From Candidatus Zixiibacteriota bacterium (GTDB taxonomy: Bacteria; Zixibacteria; MSB-5A5; JAUVRN01): a stretch of 7,282 bases of DNA. Position 1 is the first letter of the stretch; every line of letters begins with the position of its first letter. Shown piece after piece: positions 1-6,426 of this stretch. Made by a program: the position numbers and the translations under genes. Under the pieces are notes generated by a model that saw only the letters and a list, made by a program, of their open reading frames with translations, did no database searches and was not told the DNA's origin. The stretch spans positions 1-7,282 of the forward strand of contig JAUVRN010000087.1 in the NCBI GenBank assembly GCA_030597645.1, given 5' to 3'.

Positions 1-1
1 A

Positions 2-703
2 GATCGTTCGACCGGGCGGCGTGAGTTCAAGTTTGTCAAGGGACCGGTGTTCGCCAATGTGGTACTCGCCGACGAGATCAATCGTACGCCGCCAAAGACG
101 CAGGCCGCGTTGTTGCAGGCTATGCAGGAACACGAGGTCACCGTGTCGGGCGAGACCTACGCGTTGCCGGAACCGTTCTTTGTGCTGGCCACGCAGAATC
201 CGATCGAACACGAAGGGACGTACCCGCTGCCCGAGGCTCAGCTCGACCGCTTCATGTTCAACATTCAGGTCGACTATCCGTCGCAAACCGAAGAAGAAGA
301 AATCGTGCGCACCACGACCGCCCAGCCGATGGCTGACGTTGAACAGGTCGTCACCGCGGCGGAAGTCGGAGAGATGCAGAAACTGGTGCGCAGCGTTCCC
401 GTCTCGGATCACCTCATCAGCTACGCCGTGAACCTCGTCCGGCAGACGCGACCCAACGAAAACGGTGCCGCCGACTATGTGCGCGACTGGGTCTCCTGGG
501 GTGCGGGACCGCGCGCGTCGCAATACCTGATCCTCGCGGCCAAGACACGGGCCATTCTCGACGGTCGCAGTGCGCCCGATCCTGAAGATGTGCGTTTTGC
601 GGCGGTGCCCGTGCTGCGCCACCGCCTGGTCACATCCTTTACTGCCGAGGCGGACGGCATCGATCCGGTCAAGATCATCGCTCGGCTGCTCGAATCCGTG
701 TAG
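2..703 (+). CDS. MoxR-family AAA+ ATPase, 5'-truncated
   Basis: This is the C-terminal 233 residues of a MoxR-type AAA+ ATPase. The reading frame is open from base 2, so the gene begins upstream of the window and roughly the first 90-100 residues, including Walker A, are missing (MoxR proteins are usually about 320-330 residues). Visible motifs, numbered from the first complete codon, are Walker B in VVLADEIN with D24-E25, the sensor-1 stretch ATQNPIE with N66, the LPEAQLDRF segment with R83, and a sensor-2 motif GAGPRA with R171 (the family usually has GASPRA). MoxR ATPases are known to act as chaperone-like partners of vWA proteins, remodelling or inserting metals into client complexes. Here the next gene encodes a DUF58/vWA protein only 3 bases downstream, the standard pairing. 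The specific client is unknown. Family assignment is very secure; the physiological role is inferred from context. Confidence 0.95.
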   Translation, partial: DRSTGRREFKFVKGPVFANVVLADEINRTPPKTQAALLQAMQEHEVTVSGETYALPEPFFVLATQNPIEHEGTYPLPEAQLDRFMFNIQVDYPSQTEEEEIVRTTTAQPMADVEQVVTAAEVGEMQKLVRSVPVSDHLISYAVNLVRQTRPNENGAADYVRDWVSWGAGPRASQYLILAAKTRAILDGRSAPDPEDVRFAAVPVLRHRLVTSFTAEADGIDPVKIIARLLESV

Positions 704-706
704 TCC

Positions 707-1633
707 ATGGCCGACCGCGTTCGCACCCGCTCGTTTTCACGCCGACAGGCTCAGTCGCTTCTCGACCCGGAGGTGGCGGCACGCCTCAAGAGTCTCGAAC
801 TGCGCGCCCGCCTGGTGGTGGAAGGTTTTATTTCCGGCCTGCACAAGAGCCCGTACCACGGCTTTTCGGTAGAATTCGCAGAGCATCGACAGTATATGCC
901 GGGCGATCCCGTTCAGCATCTCGACTGGAAAGTATTCGGCAAGACGGACCGCTATTATCTCAAGGAGTACGAGGAAGAGACGAACCTCCGGTGCCAGATC
1001 CTGCTGGATTGCTCCGGCTCCATGGGCTACGGCAGCCGCGACGTAACCAAGTTCCAGTATGCCCAGACGCTCGCCGCGTCGCTCGCGTACCTCATGAACC
1101 GGCAGCGGGATGCTGTGGGACTGACCGCGTTTTCGGAGCACGTGGTCACGCAACTGCCGTCGCGATCGGCATCGCGCCACCTCACTTTGATCCTGAGCAA
1201 GCTTGCGAACCTGACGCCGGAGGCCGGCACGGACGCCGCGTCGGTCCTGCCGGTTATGGCGGAGCGCCTCAAGCGGAGAGGGTTGGTGCTGGTGATCTCG
1301 GATCTGTTGACCGATCCGGACGTGGTCATCCGCGGCCTCAAGCACTTTCGGCATCGGCGCCACGAGGTTGTGGTGTTTCACATACTGGACCCGCAGGAAC
1401 GGGACTTTGCGTTCGGCCGCGCGGCCCGATTTGAAGACATGGAAACCGGAGAGATCCTTCCGACGCTACCGGCGCAGATCCGGGTCGCTTACCTGGCGCA
1501 GATGCGTGAACTCATGGAACGCTACCGCCGCGAGTGCCTGGAGGCTATGATCGACTATCATTTGCTCGACACCTCGGTTCCTTTTGGTCACGCGCTCTAC
1601 GCGTATCTGGGAAAGCGTGGAAAGCTGTTCTAG
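707..1633 (+). CDS. DUF58 / von Willebrand factor A domain protein
   Basis: This 308-residue protein is of the DUF58 family, usually found beside moxR. The DUF58 signature lies at about residues 52-95 and includes GDPVQHLDWKVF followed by YLKEYEEE. The vWA fold follows directly: the metal-ion-dependent adhesion site (MIDAS) is complete, with D101-C-S103-G-S105, T175 in the GTD segment and D199 in VISDL. No signal peptide or membrane helix is visible, so it is probably cytosolic. The ATG lies 3 bases after the moxR stop with no evident Shine-Dalgarno sequence, suggesting translation by coupling to moxR. In studied systems the vWA partner acts as adaptor between MoxR and its client; the same role is inferred here. 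Length and motifs match the family with no sign of decay. Confidence 0.95.
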   Translation: MADRVRTRSFSRRQAQSLLDPEVAARLKSLELRARLVVEGFISGLHKSPYHGFSVEFAEHRQYMPGDPVQHLDWKVFGKTDRYYLKEYEEETNLRCQILLDCSGSMGYGSRDVTKFQYAQTLAASLAYLMNRQRDAVGLTAFSEHVVTQLPSRSASRHLTLILSKLANLTPEAGTDAASVLPVMAERLKRRGLVLVISDLLTDPDVVIRGLKHFRHRRHEVVVFHILDPQERDFAFGRAARFEDMETGEILPTLPAQIRVAYLAQMRELMERYRRECLEAMIDYHLLDTSVPFGHALYAYLGKRGKLF

Positions 1634-1643
1634 AACCAGTTCT

Positions 1644-1649
1644 AAGGGG
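1644..1649 (+). promoter_or_regulatory. Shine-Dalgarno sequence deciding the start at 1656
   Basis: The purine run AAGGGG ends 6 bases before the ATG at 1656 but directly abuts the ATG at 1650. The spacing favours 1656 as the start of the exported TPR protein. It is the clearest ribosome binding site in the window; most other genes here lack one. Confidence 0.6.
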
Positions 1650-1655
1650 ATGACA

Positions 1656-3665
1656 ATGAGGCTGGCATTACGGACCGCGGTCTGGATTGTGCTGGGCACC
1701 CTGATCTGCCCGATCGGAGTGCAGGCCGCCGAGGAGATGTTCCACACGCGCATCCGCTACCAGGTGCAACCCGACTCGACACGCTCCGAGTGGGTAGATA
1801 TCGATTTTGGCGAGTTGACGCTGCGACCTGGCATGGCGGGATCCGCTTTTGTCGGGGACGCCGGCATCACCGTGGTCATCGCCACAGCCGGGCGCGAGCA
1901 ACTGCTGATCGACTTCACCCTGACGACGCTGCCGCCGGCAGCCACCGTGGTCACGCGCCAGCTTGTCCTGGACCGGGGCCGCCATCTGGAGATCGCCGGC
2001 CTGCGCTACGAGATTCGCTACAAAGCGCGCGTCGTCGTCTCGTTCCATCCCTATGATGGCGAGCTGGAGTGCGATTTCGGTTCGCCGGAGGGCGCGCGCA
2101 CGGTTGATGAGTTTGTGTCCGACATCCCCCTTCACGGTGCGCCGAGTACGGTGGGCGACTCGCTGGCGGAATACGACGATCGTATGTGGTACGTCGACCC
2201 GAGCGCACACTTCGAGGTGTACTTCATCCACAATACGCTGGGAGACTTCGGCTGGAATGGGGTACGCGACTTCCTCGAAAAAGAATTCCAGCAGTTCGAC
2301 AACGCGTTCCATCTGAACCGGGCCCAGCGGGTTCACTTTTTCATCTCGCCGTGCAGGGTGCCGGAGATCGCCTGGATCCCCCATCGCAATTGGGCCATCT
2401 TCCCTACCACGTTCAAGGCGTTCGGCCTGTACAATCGTGATCACAGGGATATTTCGGGCGTACCGACCAACCTCAACTACTTCTACCGCTACCTGGGCTA
2501 CGCCCCGTTGTGCCTGGCGGAAGGGGCCGCACGGGGATTCGAGTACGATCATTACTACGCCAAGAAACTCAAGTGGCGGGGGCACCTGCCACGCCCGTCG
2601 CGATGGTGGTCGAACATCCTCTACAAGTCTTATCCCGACAGCGGGCTGTATATCGCAGCGGGTTCCTTCGTCAACTTCCTCATCGCCACCCGCGGCCAGG
2701 CCGAGTTTTTCCGGCTGTATGCCATGGCCAACGATCTCAACCGGGAAACGGTGTTTCCGTCGGTGTACGGAGAGAGCATGCGCGAGATCGAAGATGACTG
2801 GCTGAACTTCGTCGATACGGTGCGTGTGTATCCGCACATCGCCCGGTACTTCGCCTCGCGGGCCCAGGCCATGGGGAGCAACGACGAAGCCATCGAGCTG
2901 ATGGAAGTCGTCATCGACATCGATACCGCGGACGTGTCCAAGGAAAAGGACGACCTGTCTCTGCTCTATTTCATCGGGGGGCAGTACGACAAGGCGGTGG
3001 ACGTCATCCTCACCATGAACGATCGGTACCGGAATGCCGGTCGGGTCAGGCAGATGGGCAGCGTGGCCCTGTTTTTCGGCGGCCGGATCGACTCGGCGCG
3101 TACGGCTTTCGGTGATCTGCTTGCGGATGAGAAAGTCTCCGAACAGGTACGGTCAGCCGCCTACCTGATCCTGGGCTGGCTCGAAAAAACCGAAGGCAAC
3201 TTCGATGTCGCCGACAGCCTGTTCAGCATACCCGAGCCGGGTACGCGCGGCACGATGCTCGACCACATCGAAATCGCCCTGCACCGGGGTCAGATGCGTA
3301 GGGCGGAAGGGAAGGATGCCGAAGCCGACTCGCTGTTCCGCCTGGCTCTCCAGGTGACGCTGGGCGTGTTGCAGAGCCGGCCCGGTGGTGGTGATCTCTA
3401 TTTGCGGATCGGTGAAGCGTATGTCGGGCTGGGACACGCCGACACCGCCCTGATCTATCTGGACGTCGCGGAGTTTCTCGAGCAGCGACCCTACTATGTG
3501 GGCCGCCTGCTCAACGCCCTGGGTAATGCGCACGACCTCTTGAACATGCGTGACTTCGCCCTGGAGTTCTACCGCGAGGCGCTTGAGACTCCGACGAGCT
3601 ACCCTGCGCGGGCAGACGCGCGAAAGTACCTGCAACGGCCCTACCGCGTGGAACCGGCCTCCTAA
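1656..3665 (+). CDS. Predicted exported protein: degenerate peptidase-MA-like domain plus TPR-like repeats
   Basis: The product is 669 residues. The N-terminus has R2 and R6, a hydrophobic core (residues 7-20) and a VQA-A end near residue 24, reading as a Sec signal peptide, so the mature protein is probably periplasmic or exposed. Residues 25-180 are strand-rich and unrecognised. Residues 185-390 resemble a peptidase-MA (gluzincin) domain: an FEVYF opening strand, an amphipathic helix at 200-220, LAEG at 287-290, which is where the family's third zinc ligand lies, and the AGSFVNFLI helix at 335-343 followed by a short acidic and aromatic helix. The expected HExxH just before LAEG is not seen; the aligned stretch is about NYFYR at 274-278. 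Residues 395-665 are helical with TPR-like spacing and motifs such as YLRIGEAYVGLGHADTALIYL and ALGNAHDLLNMRDFALEFYREAL. Its position between DUF58 and BatA-like genes suggests it is a scaffold or client of that system. Function is unknown; the peptidase relation is by pattern recognition only. An ATG at 1650 and a codon at 1584 are less likely starts. Confidence 0.85.
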   Translation: MRLALRTAVWIVLGTLICPIGVQAAEEMFHTRIRYQVQPDSTRSEWVDIDFGELTLRPGMAGSAFVGDAGITVVIATAGREQLLIDFTLTTLPPAATVVTRQLVLDRGRHLEIAGLRYEIRYKARVVVSFHPYDGELECDFGSPEGARTVDEFVSDIPLHGAPSTVGDSLAEYDDRMWYVDPSAHFEVYFIHNTLGDFGWNGVRDFLEKEFQQFDNAFHLNRAQRVHFFISPCRVPEIAWIPHRNWAIFPTTFKAFGLYNRDHRDISGVPTNLNYFYRYLGYAPLCLAEGAARGFEYDHYYAKKLKWRGHLPRPSRWWSNILYKSYPDSGLYIAAGSFVNFLIATRGQAEFFRLYAMANDLNRETVFPSVYGESMREIEDDWLNFVDTVRVYPHIARYFASRAQAMGSNDEAIELMEVVIDIDTADVSKEKDDLSLLYFIGGQYDKAVDVILTMNDRYRNAGRVRQMGSVALFFGGRIDSARTAFGDLLADEKVSEQVRSAAYLILGWLEKTEGNFDVADSLFSIPEPGTRGTMLDHIEIALHRGQMRRAEGKDAEADSLFRLALQVTLGVLQSRPGGGDLYLRIGEAYVGLGHADTALIYLDVAEFLEQRPYYVGRLLNALGNAHDLLNMRDFALEFYREALETPTSYPARADARKYLQRPYRVEPAS

Positions 3666-3677
3666 GAACAGACCGCA

Positions 3678-5729
3678 ATGCTCCAATTCCTGCAGGGCTG
3701 GCTGTGGCTGTTTGCGGCCGTCGCCGCATTGCCCATCCTGCTGCACTTGCTGTCCCGCCAGCGGCTCAAGAAGGTGCGATTCTCGAGCCTGATGTTGCTG
3801 ACGCGCCTCGAAAAGAGCCACATGCGCAGGCTGAGGCTGCGGCAACTCCTGCTGCTGATCCTGCGTACGCTGGCCATACTGACCCTGGTGTTTGCCTTTA
3901 CTCGACCGCTGATCCGCGACCGCGACGCCATGCTGCTGAGCACGCAGACCGCCGTGGTGCTGGTGCTCGACCGTTCGGCCAGCATGTCGGCCATGGGTGG
4001 CGCGGGGCGGCGCATCGACCGCGCCCGGTCTCTGTCGCGCAGTGTCGTGGAGACGCTTCGCCCAGGCGATCGCCTGGCGACCCTCGCGGATACGGGTGGT
4101 ACCGCGCTGCCCGACTTCGAATACAGCACAGCCGATTGGCACGCGCAGATCGACGCGATCAATGTGGGCGACGGGCGGGCCAATCTCGGCGCCGCGCTCA
4201 CACAGGCTGTGGGCATACTCGATACCGTAACCTCTGGTGCGCGAGAGATCTACGTGATCACCGACGGCCAGTTGAGCTCATGGGCCACGGTCCCGGATGA
4301 ACTGGCACAGGATATCCGTCTGTACGTGGCGGCCGTGGCGGATGAAATTCAACCCAACCGCAGCCTGCGGAGCCTCGACTTCGGCGGTTCGCTGGTCATT
4401 GCGCACGCACCCCTCGGTGTCACCGTAACCGTGGCTAACCAGGGACCGGAAATTCGTGATCTTCCCGTGAGCCTGTTCCTGGACGGGAATCGCGTGGCGC
4501 AGACGTCGGCCACGATTCCGCGCGACGACTCTGAGACCGTTTCGCTGCAGGTTGAAGACCTCGAGCCCGGCTGGCACTACGGACGGATGGAGATCTCATC
4601 AGATGCGTGGCCGGCGGACAACGTACTCTACTTTGCGGTGGAGGCCCGGCTCGGTCTTCCCGTCCTGGTGGTCGGGAACGATCGTGACGTGGTCGTGCCG
4701 GTGCAGGCCGCGCTGAGACCGACGGCAGACGCGCGGACACCCTTCCAGCCTGAGGGCATGGCCCGCGCCGCGTTCGCCACCGACATCGATCCGCGCTTCG
4801 GCCTGGTGGTGCTGGCCGGCGTCGAATCGATACCCAGGGCGGGCTGGCAGCGGCTGCTTGCCTTCGTCGAGCGGGGCGGCGGTCTGTGGATACTGCCCGG
4901 TGCCAACGTCGATCGTGAAAACATCAGTCGTCACCTGATCGAGCCGCTCTGGCAGGCCCGCATGATCGGCCGCACGGACAGTCTGCCATCCACCGGATTC
5001 GTGACGCTGAACCGTCCGGCACCGCATGCCCTCTTCGGTTTTCTGCAGGATATTACCAGGTTTCCCGAGATTCGATTTACGGGGACCGCTCGGCTGACGC
5101 CGGTCGAATCGCCGTTTGTACGGCAGCGGTTTTCGGACGGCTCACCTGCACTCCTGGAGGCGCAGTACGGCCGCGGTCGTGTACTTATGCTGGCCGGCTT
5201 CGCCCACCCCGATCAGAGCGATCTGTTCTACCATCCGATCTTCGTGCCGCTGGCCCAGTCCGCGGCGACCTACGTGGCGCGGCGCGGCGCGCTGACCACC
5301 GAACCCTATGTCACGGTGGGCGAGCGTCCGGCGGGCATGTCAGAGCGGGACGGTGTCTGGCAGTGGGTCAACAGCGACGCCGATACGTCGGCTTTGCCGG
5401 GCGGCTCTCTCAAGCTGCCGCTCCTCGAATGGGCAGGCATCTACTCGCTGATTCGCGACGATGTCCTTGCTGCTTACTTCGCCGCCAACCTCGACCCGCT
5501 GGAGCTGGAGCTGTCGCCCGTCGAGGACTGGGACATGGTGCTTGGTGCCGTTGAGTTCGCGGAACTCGACACGGACGGTCCGATCGACAACCAGATCACC
5601 CAGGCTCGTGTCGGCATCGATCTCTGGTACCCGGCGGTCATACTGGCGCTGCTGTTCCTGGTGGCGGAGATGCTCGTGGCCTGGCCGCGCCGTTCTGAAC
5701 TCGAAGCCGATCCAGTAGGCCGGCACTAG
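3678..5729 (+). CDS. BatA-like membrane protein with vWA domain
   Basis: This 683-residue protein belongs to the BatA/aerotolerance-related family. Residues 4-24 and 58-76 are hydrophobic helices flanking a basic stretch (RQRLKKVRFSSL and MRRLRLRQ), the characteristic N-terminal double-transmembrane domain. A vWA domain follows: DRSAS at 98-102 gives the D-x-S-x-S metal site and D196 in VITDG the later acid, but the usual Thr (GGTNL-type motif) appears as Ala168 in GRANL. Residues 230-320 look like a beta-sandwich (TVTVANQGPE). Residues 325-410 look like a Rossmann or amidotransferase-like fold (LPVLVVGND, FVERGGGLWILPG), and GRGRVLMLAG with FVPL at about 497-530 is typical of this architecture. 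A final helix at 649-669 anchors the C-terminus and is followed by a basic and acidic tail. The gene starts 12 bases after the upstream stop, without a clear ribosome binding site. It is likely the membrane partner of the MoxR/DUF58 pair. Family is confident, function inferred. Confidence 0.92.
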   Translation: MLQFLQGWLWLFAAVAALPILLHLLSRQRLKKVRFSSLMLLTRLEKSHMRRLRLRQLLLLILRTLAILTLVFAFTRPLIRDRDAMLLSTQTAVVLVLDRSASMSAMGGAGRRIDRARSLSRSVVETLRPGDRLATLADTGGTALPDFEYSTADWHAQIDAINVGDGRANLGAALTQAVGILDTVTSGAREIYVITDGQLSSWATVPDELAQDIRLYVAAVADEIQPNRSLRSLDFGGSLVIAHAPLGVTVTVANQGPEIRDLPVSLFLDGNRVAQTSATIPRDDSETVSLQVEDLEPGWHYGRMEISSDAWPADNVLYFAVEARLGLPVLVVGNDRDVVVPVQAALRPTADARTPFQPEGMARAAFATDIDPRFGLVVLAGVESIPRAGWQRLLAFVERGGGLWILPGANVDRENISRHLIEPLWQARMIGRTDSLPSTGFVTLNRPAPHALFGFLQDITRFPEIRFTGTARLTPVESPFVRQRFSDGSPALLEAQYGRGRVLMLAGFAHPDQSDLFYHPIFVPLAQSAATYVARRGALTTEPYVTVGERPAGMSERDGVWQWVNSDADTSALPGGSLKLPLLEWAGIYSLIRDDVLAAYFAANLDPLELELSPVEDWDMVLGAVEFAELDTDGPIDNQITQARVGIDLWYPAVILALLFLVAEMLVAWPRRSELEADPVGRH

Positions 5730-5735
5730 CAGCAT

Positions 5736-5768
5736 AACTGTAATTGTGGTAATGGTTTAATGACAGTT
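5736..5768. repeat. Imperfect inverted repeat after the BatA-like gene
   Basis: AACTGT (5736-5741) is matched by ACAGTT (5763-5768). Inside, after one mismatch, three further pairs and a G-T wobble can form, leaving a loop of about 11 bases. No T-run follows, so an intrinsic terminator is unlikely. It could be a weak mRNA 3' hairpin or a protein-binding site upstream of vapBC, or chance in AT-rich DNA. Confidence 0.3.
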
Positions 5769-5780
5769 CGCCCAATCCTG

Positions 5781-5824
5781 ATGCATATGATACGTGTCGA
5801 CAGATATGCATATCTAATGCATAT
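5781..5824. repeat. Three ATGCATAT octamers forming a probable VapBC operator
   Basis: The octamer ATGCATAT occurs exactly at 5781-5788, 5806-5813 and 5817-5824, spaced 25 and 11 bases start to start. The middle copy sits in the perfect 14-bp palindrome AGATATGCATATCT at 5802-5815. Ribbon-helix-helix antitoxins such as VapB typically bind short repeated palindromes upstream of their own operon, so this cluster directly before vapB is the likely autoregulatory operator. The repeats are directly seen; the binding is inferred. Confidence 0.65.
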
Positions 5825-5825
5825 T
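5797..5825 (+). promoter_or_regulatory. Candidate sigma70-type promoter for vapBC
   Basis: TCGACA at 5797-5802 matches the -35 consensus at 5 of 6 positions. After exactly 17 bases, CATATT at 5820-5825 matches the -10 consensus at 4 of 6, keeping the important A2 and T6. The palindrome fills most of the spacer and the third octamer overlaps the -10, so bound VapBC would block RNA polymerase. A start site about 7 bases downstream would fall at the vapB start codon. This is a consensus match only. Confidence 0.4.
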
Positions 5826-5832
5826 GCTGGCC

Positions 5833-6030
5833 ATGAGAACGACCATTAACATAGACGACGAGCTGATTCGCAGAGCCGCTGAATTGACCGGCATCAAGGA
5901 GAAAACGACCCTCGTCCGCCTGGGGCTCGAGTCTCTGATCGCACACCAGGCCGCAATCCGGCTGGCGAAACTCGGCGGTACGCAGAAGGGATTGCAATCG
6001 ATTCCGCGCCGGCGCATGCCTGAAGGGTGA
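5833..6030 (+). CDS. vapB: VapB-family antitoxin
   Basis: A 65-residue antitoxin of a type II VapBC system. The N-terminal MRTTINIDDELIRRAAELTG gives the beta strand and first helix of a ribbon-helix-helix DNA-binding domain, typical of the VapB_antitoxin family; the second helix follows at about 25-38. The RLAKLGGT stretch at 43-50 is a recurrent motif of this family, and the C-terminal tail, rich in basic and proline residues, is the part expected to wrap around and block the toxin. The protein should bind the octamer cluster just upstream and repress the operon with VapC. The ATG at 5833 fits family starts; an in-frame TTG at 5824 would add three residues without a better ribosome binding site. 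No Shine-Dalgarno sequence is visible for either. The stop overlaps the vapC start. Confidence 0.93.
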   Translation: MRTTINIDDELIRRAAELTGIKEKTTLVRLGLESLIAHQAAIRLAKLGGTQKGLQSIPRRRMPEG

Positions 6031-6386
6031 TGACACTCGTCGATACGTCGGTCTGGATTGACCACTTCGTCAACGGGAATGCGCGACTCGATACGTTGCT
6101 GCGAAGCAGCGAAGTAGTCTGCCATCCTTTCGTACTCGGTGAACTGGCCCTGGGCACGATGCCGGACCGGCACGCGGTACTGCGGGAGCTGCGCGAGTTG
6201 GGGCGGGTGGAGGTGGCAACCGATGAGGAAGTGATGGGAACGATCGAGTCGTTACAGCTTCACGGACGAGGCATCGGCTGGGTCGACTCGCACCTTCTGG
6301 TGTCGGCCCTTCTATCGGGAACGTACCTGTTTACTCTGGATCACAAACTGCGCGGTGTAGCAAATGAGCTCGGCCTTCTTGCCTGA
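6030..6386 (+). CDS. vapC: VapC-family PIN-domain toxin (ribonuclease)
   Basis: A 118-residue PIN-domain protein, normal size for VapC. VapC toxins are Mg2+-dependent endoribonucleases, commonly cutting tRNA or rRNA, and are held inactive by VapB. The four acidic metal-binding residues are all present: D5 in VDTSVW, E38 in LGELALG, D86 in GWVDSHLL and D104 in FTLDHKL, so the toxin looks intact. Its ATG overlaps the vapB stop by one base (TGATG), the usual coupling that keeps antitoxin synthesis ahead of toxin. A purine run GAAGGG lies at 6022-6027, rather close to the start. A GTG at 6027 could add one residue but the family normally begins M-x-x-VDTS. The RNA target cannot be read from the sequence. 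Confidence 0.95.
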   Translation: MTLVDTSVWIDHFVNGNARLDTLLRSSEVVCHPFVLGELALGTMPDRHAVLRELRELGRVEVATDEEVMGTIESLQLHGRGIGWVDSHLLVSALLSGTYLFTLDHKLRGVANELGLLA

Positions 6387-6411
6387 CCACATGCCCTGCC
6401 ACCCATTGGTG

Positions 6412-6420
6412 TAGTATAGG
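6412..6420 (+). promoter_or_regulatory. Possible -10 element / weak ribosome binding site before the ABC-F gene
   Basis: TAGTAT at 6412-6417 matches the -10 consensus at 4 of 6 positions, but no -35 element stands out at normal spacing. AGG at 6418-6420 lies 6 bases before the TTG start and may serve as a minimal Shine-Dalgarno sequence. If the -10 is real, the transcript would start within a few bases of the start codon. Weak evidence. Confidence 0.25.
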
Positions 6421-6426
6421 CTCGCT

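Noticed and set aside
1584..1655. N-terminal extension of the exported TPR protein beginning inside the DUF58 gene
   Set aside because: It would put 24 polar residues before the signal peptide and overlap the DUF58 C-terminus; the AAGGGG site and the hydrophobic signal core fit a start at 1656.
1668..2837. Long open frame on the - strand (389 codons) opposite the exported TPR protein gene
   Set aside because: The translated sequence shows no recognisable motif, and it lies entirely opposite a gene with a signal peptide and family-like motifs; long antisense frames are expected in GC-rich coding DNA.
3153..4142. Long open frame on the - strand (329 codons) crossing the boundary between the TPR protein and BatA-like genes
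   Set aside because: Gln- and Arg-rich shadow translation with no domain; it spans two well-supported genes and their junction.
5736..5768. Intrinsic terminator for the BatA-like operon
   Set aside because: The stem is short, mismatched and not GC-rich, and no T-run follows it.
5781..5824. Repeated octamers as a CRISPR-like or iteron (replication origin) array
   Set aside because: Only three 8-base copies at unequal spacing with no adjacent cas or rep genes; the position directly before vapB fits an operator far better.
5824..5832. TTG start extending VapB by three residues
   Set aside because: The ATG at 5833 gives the usual VapB beginning and the TTG has no ribosome binding site to recommend it.
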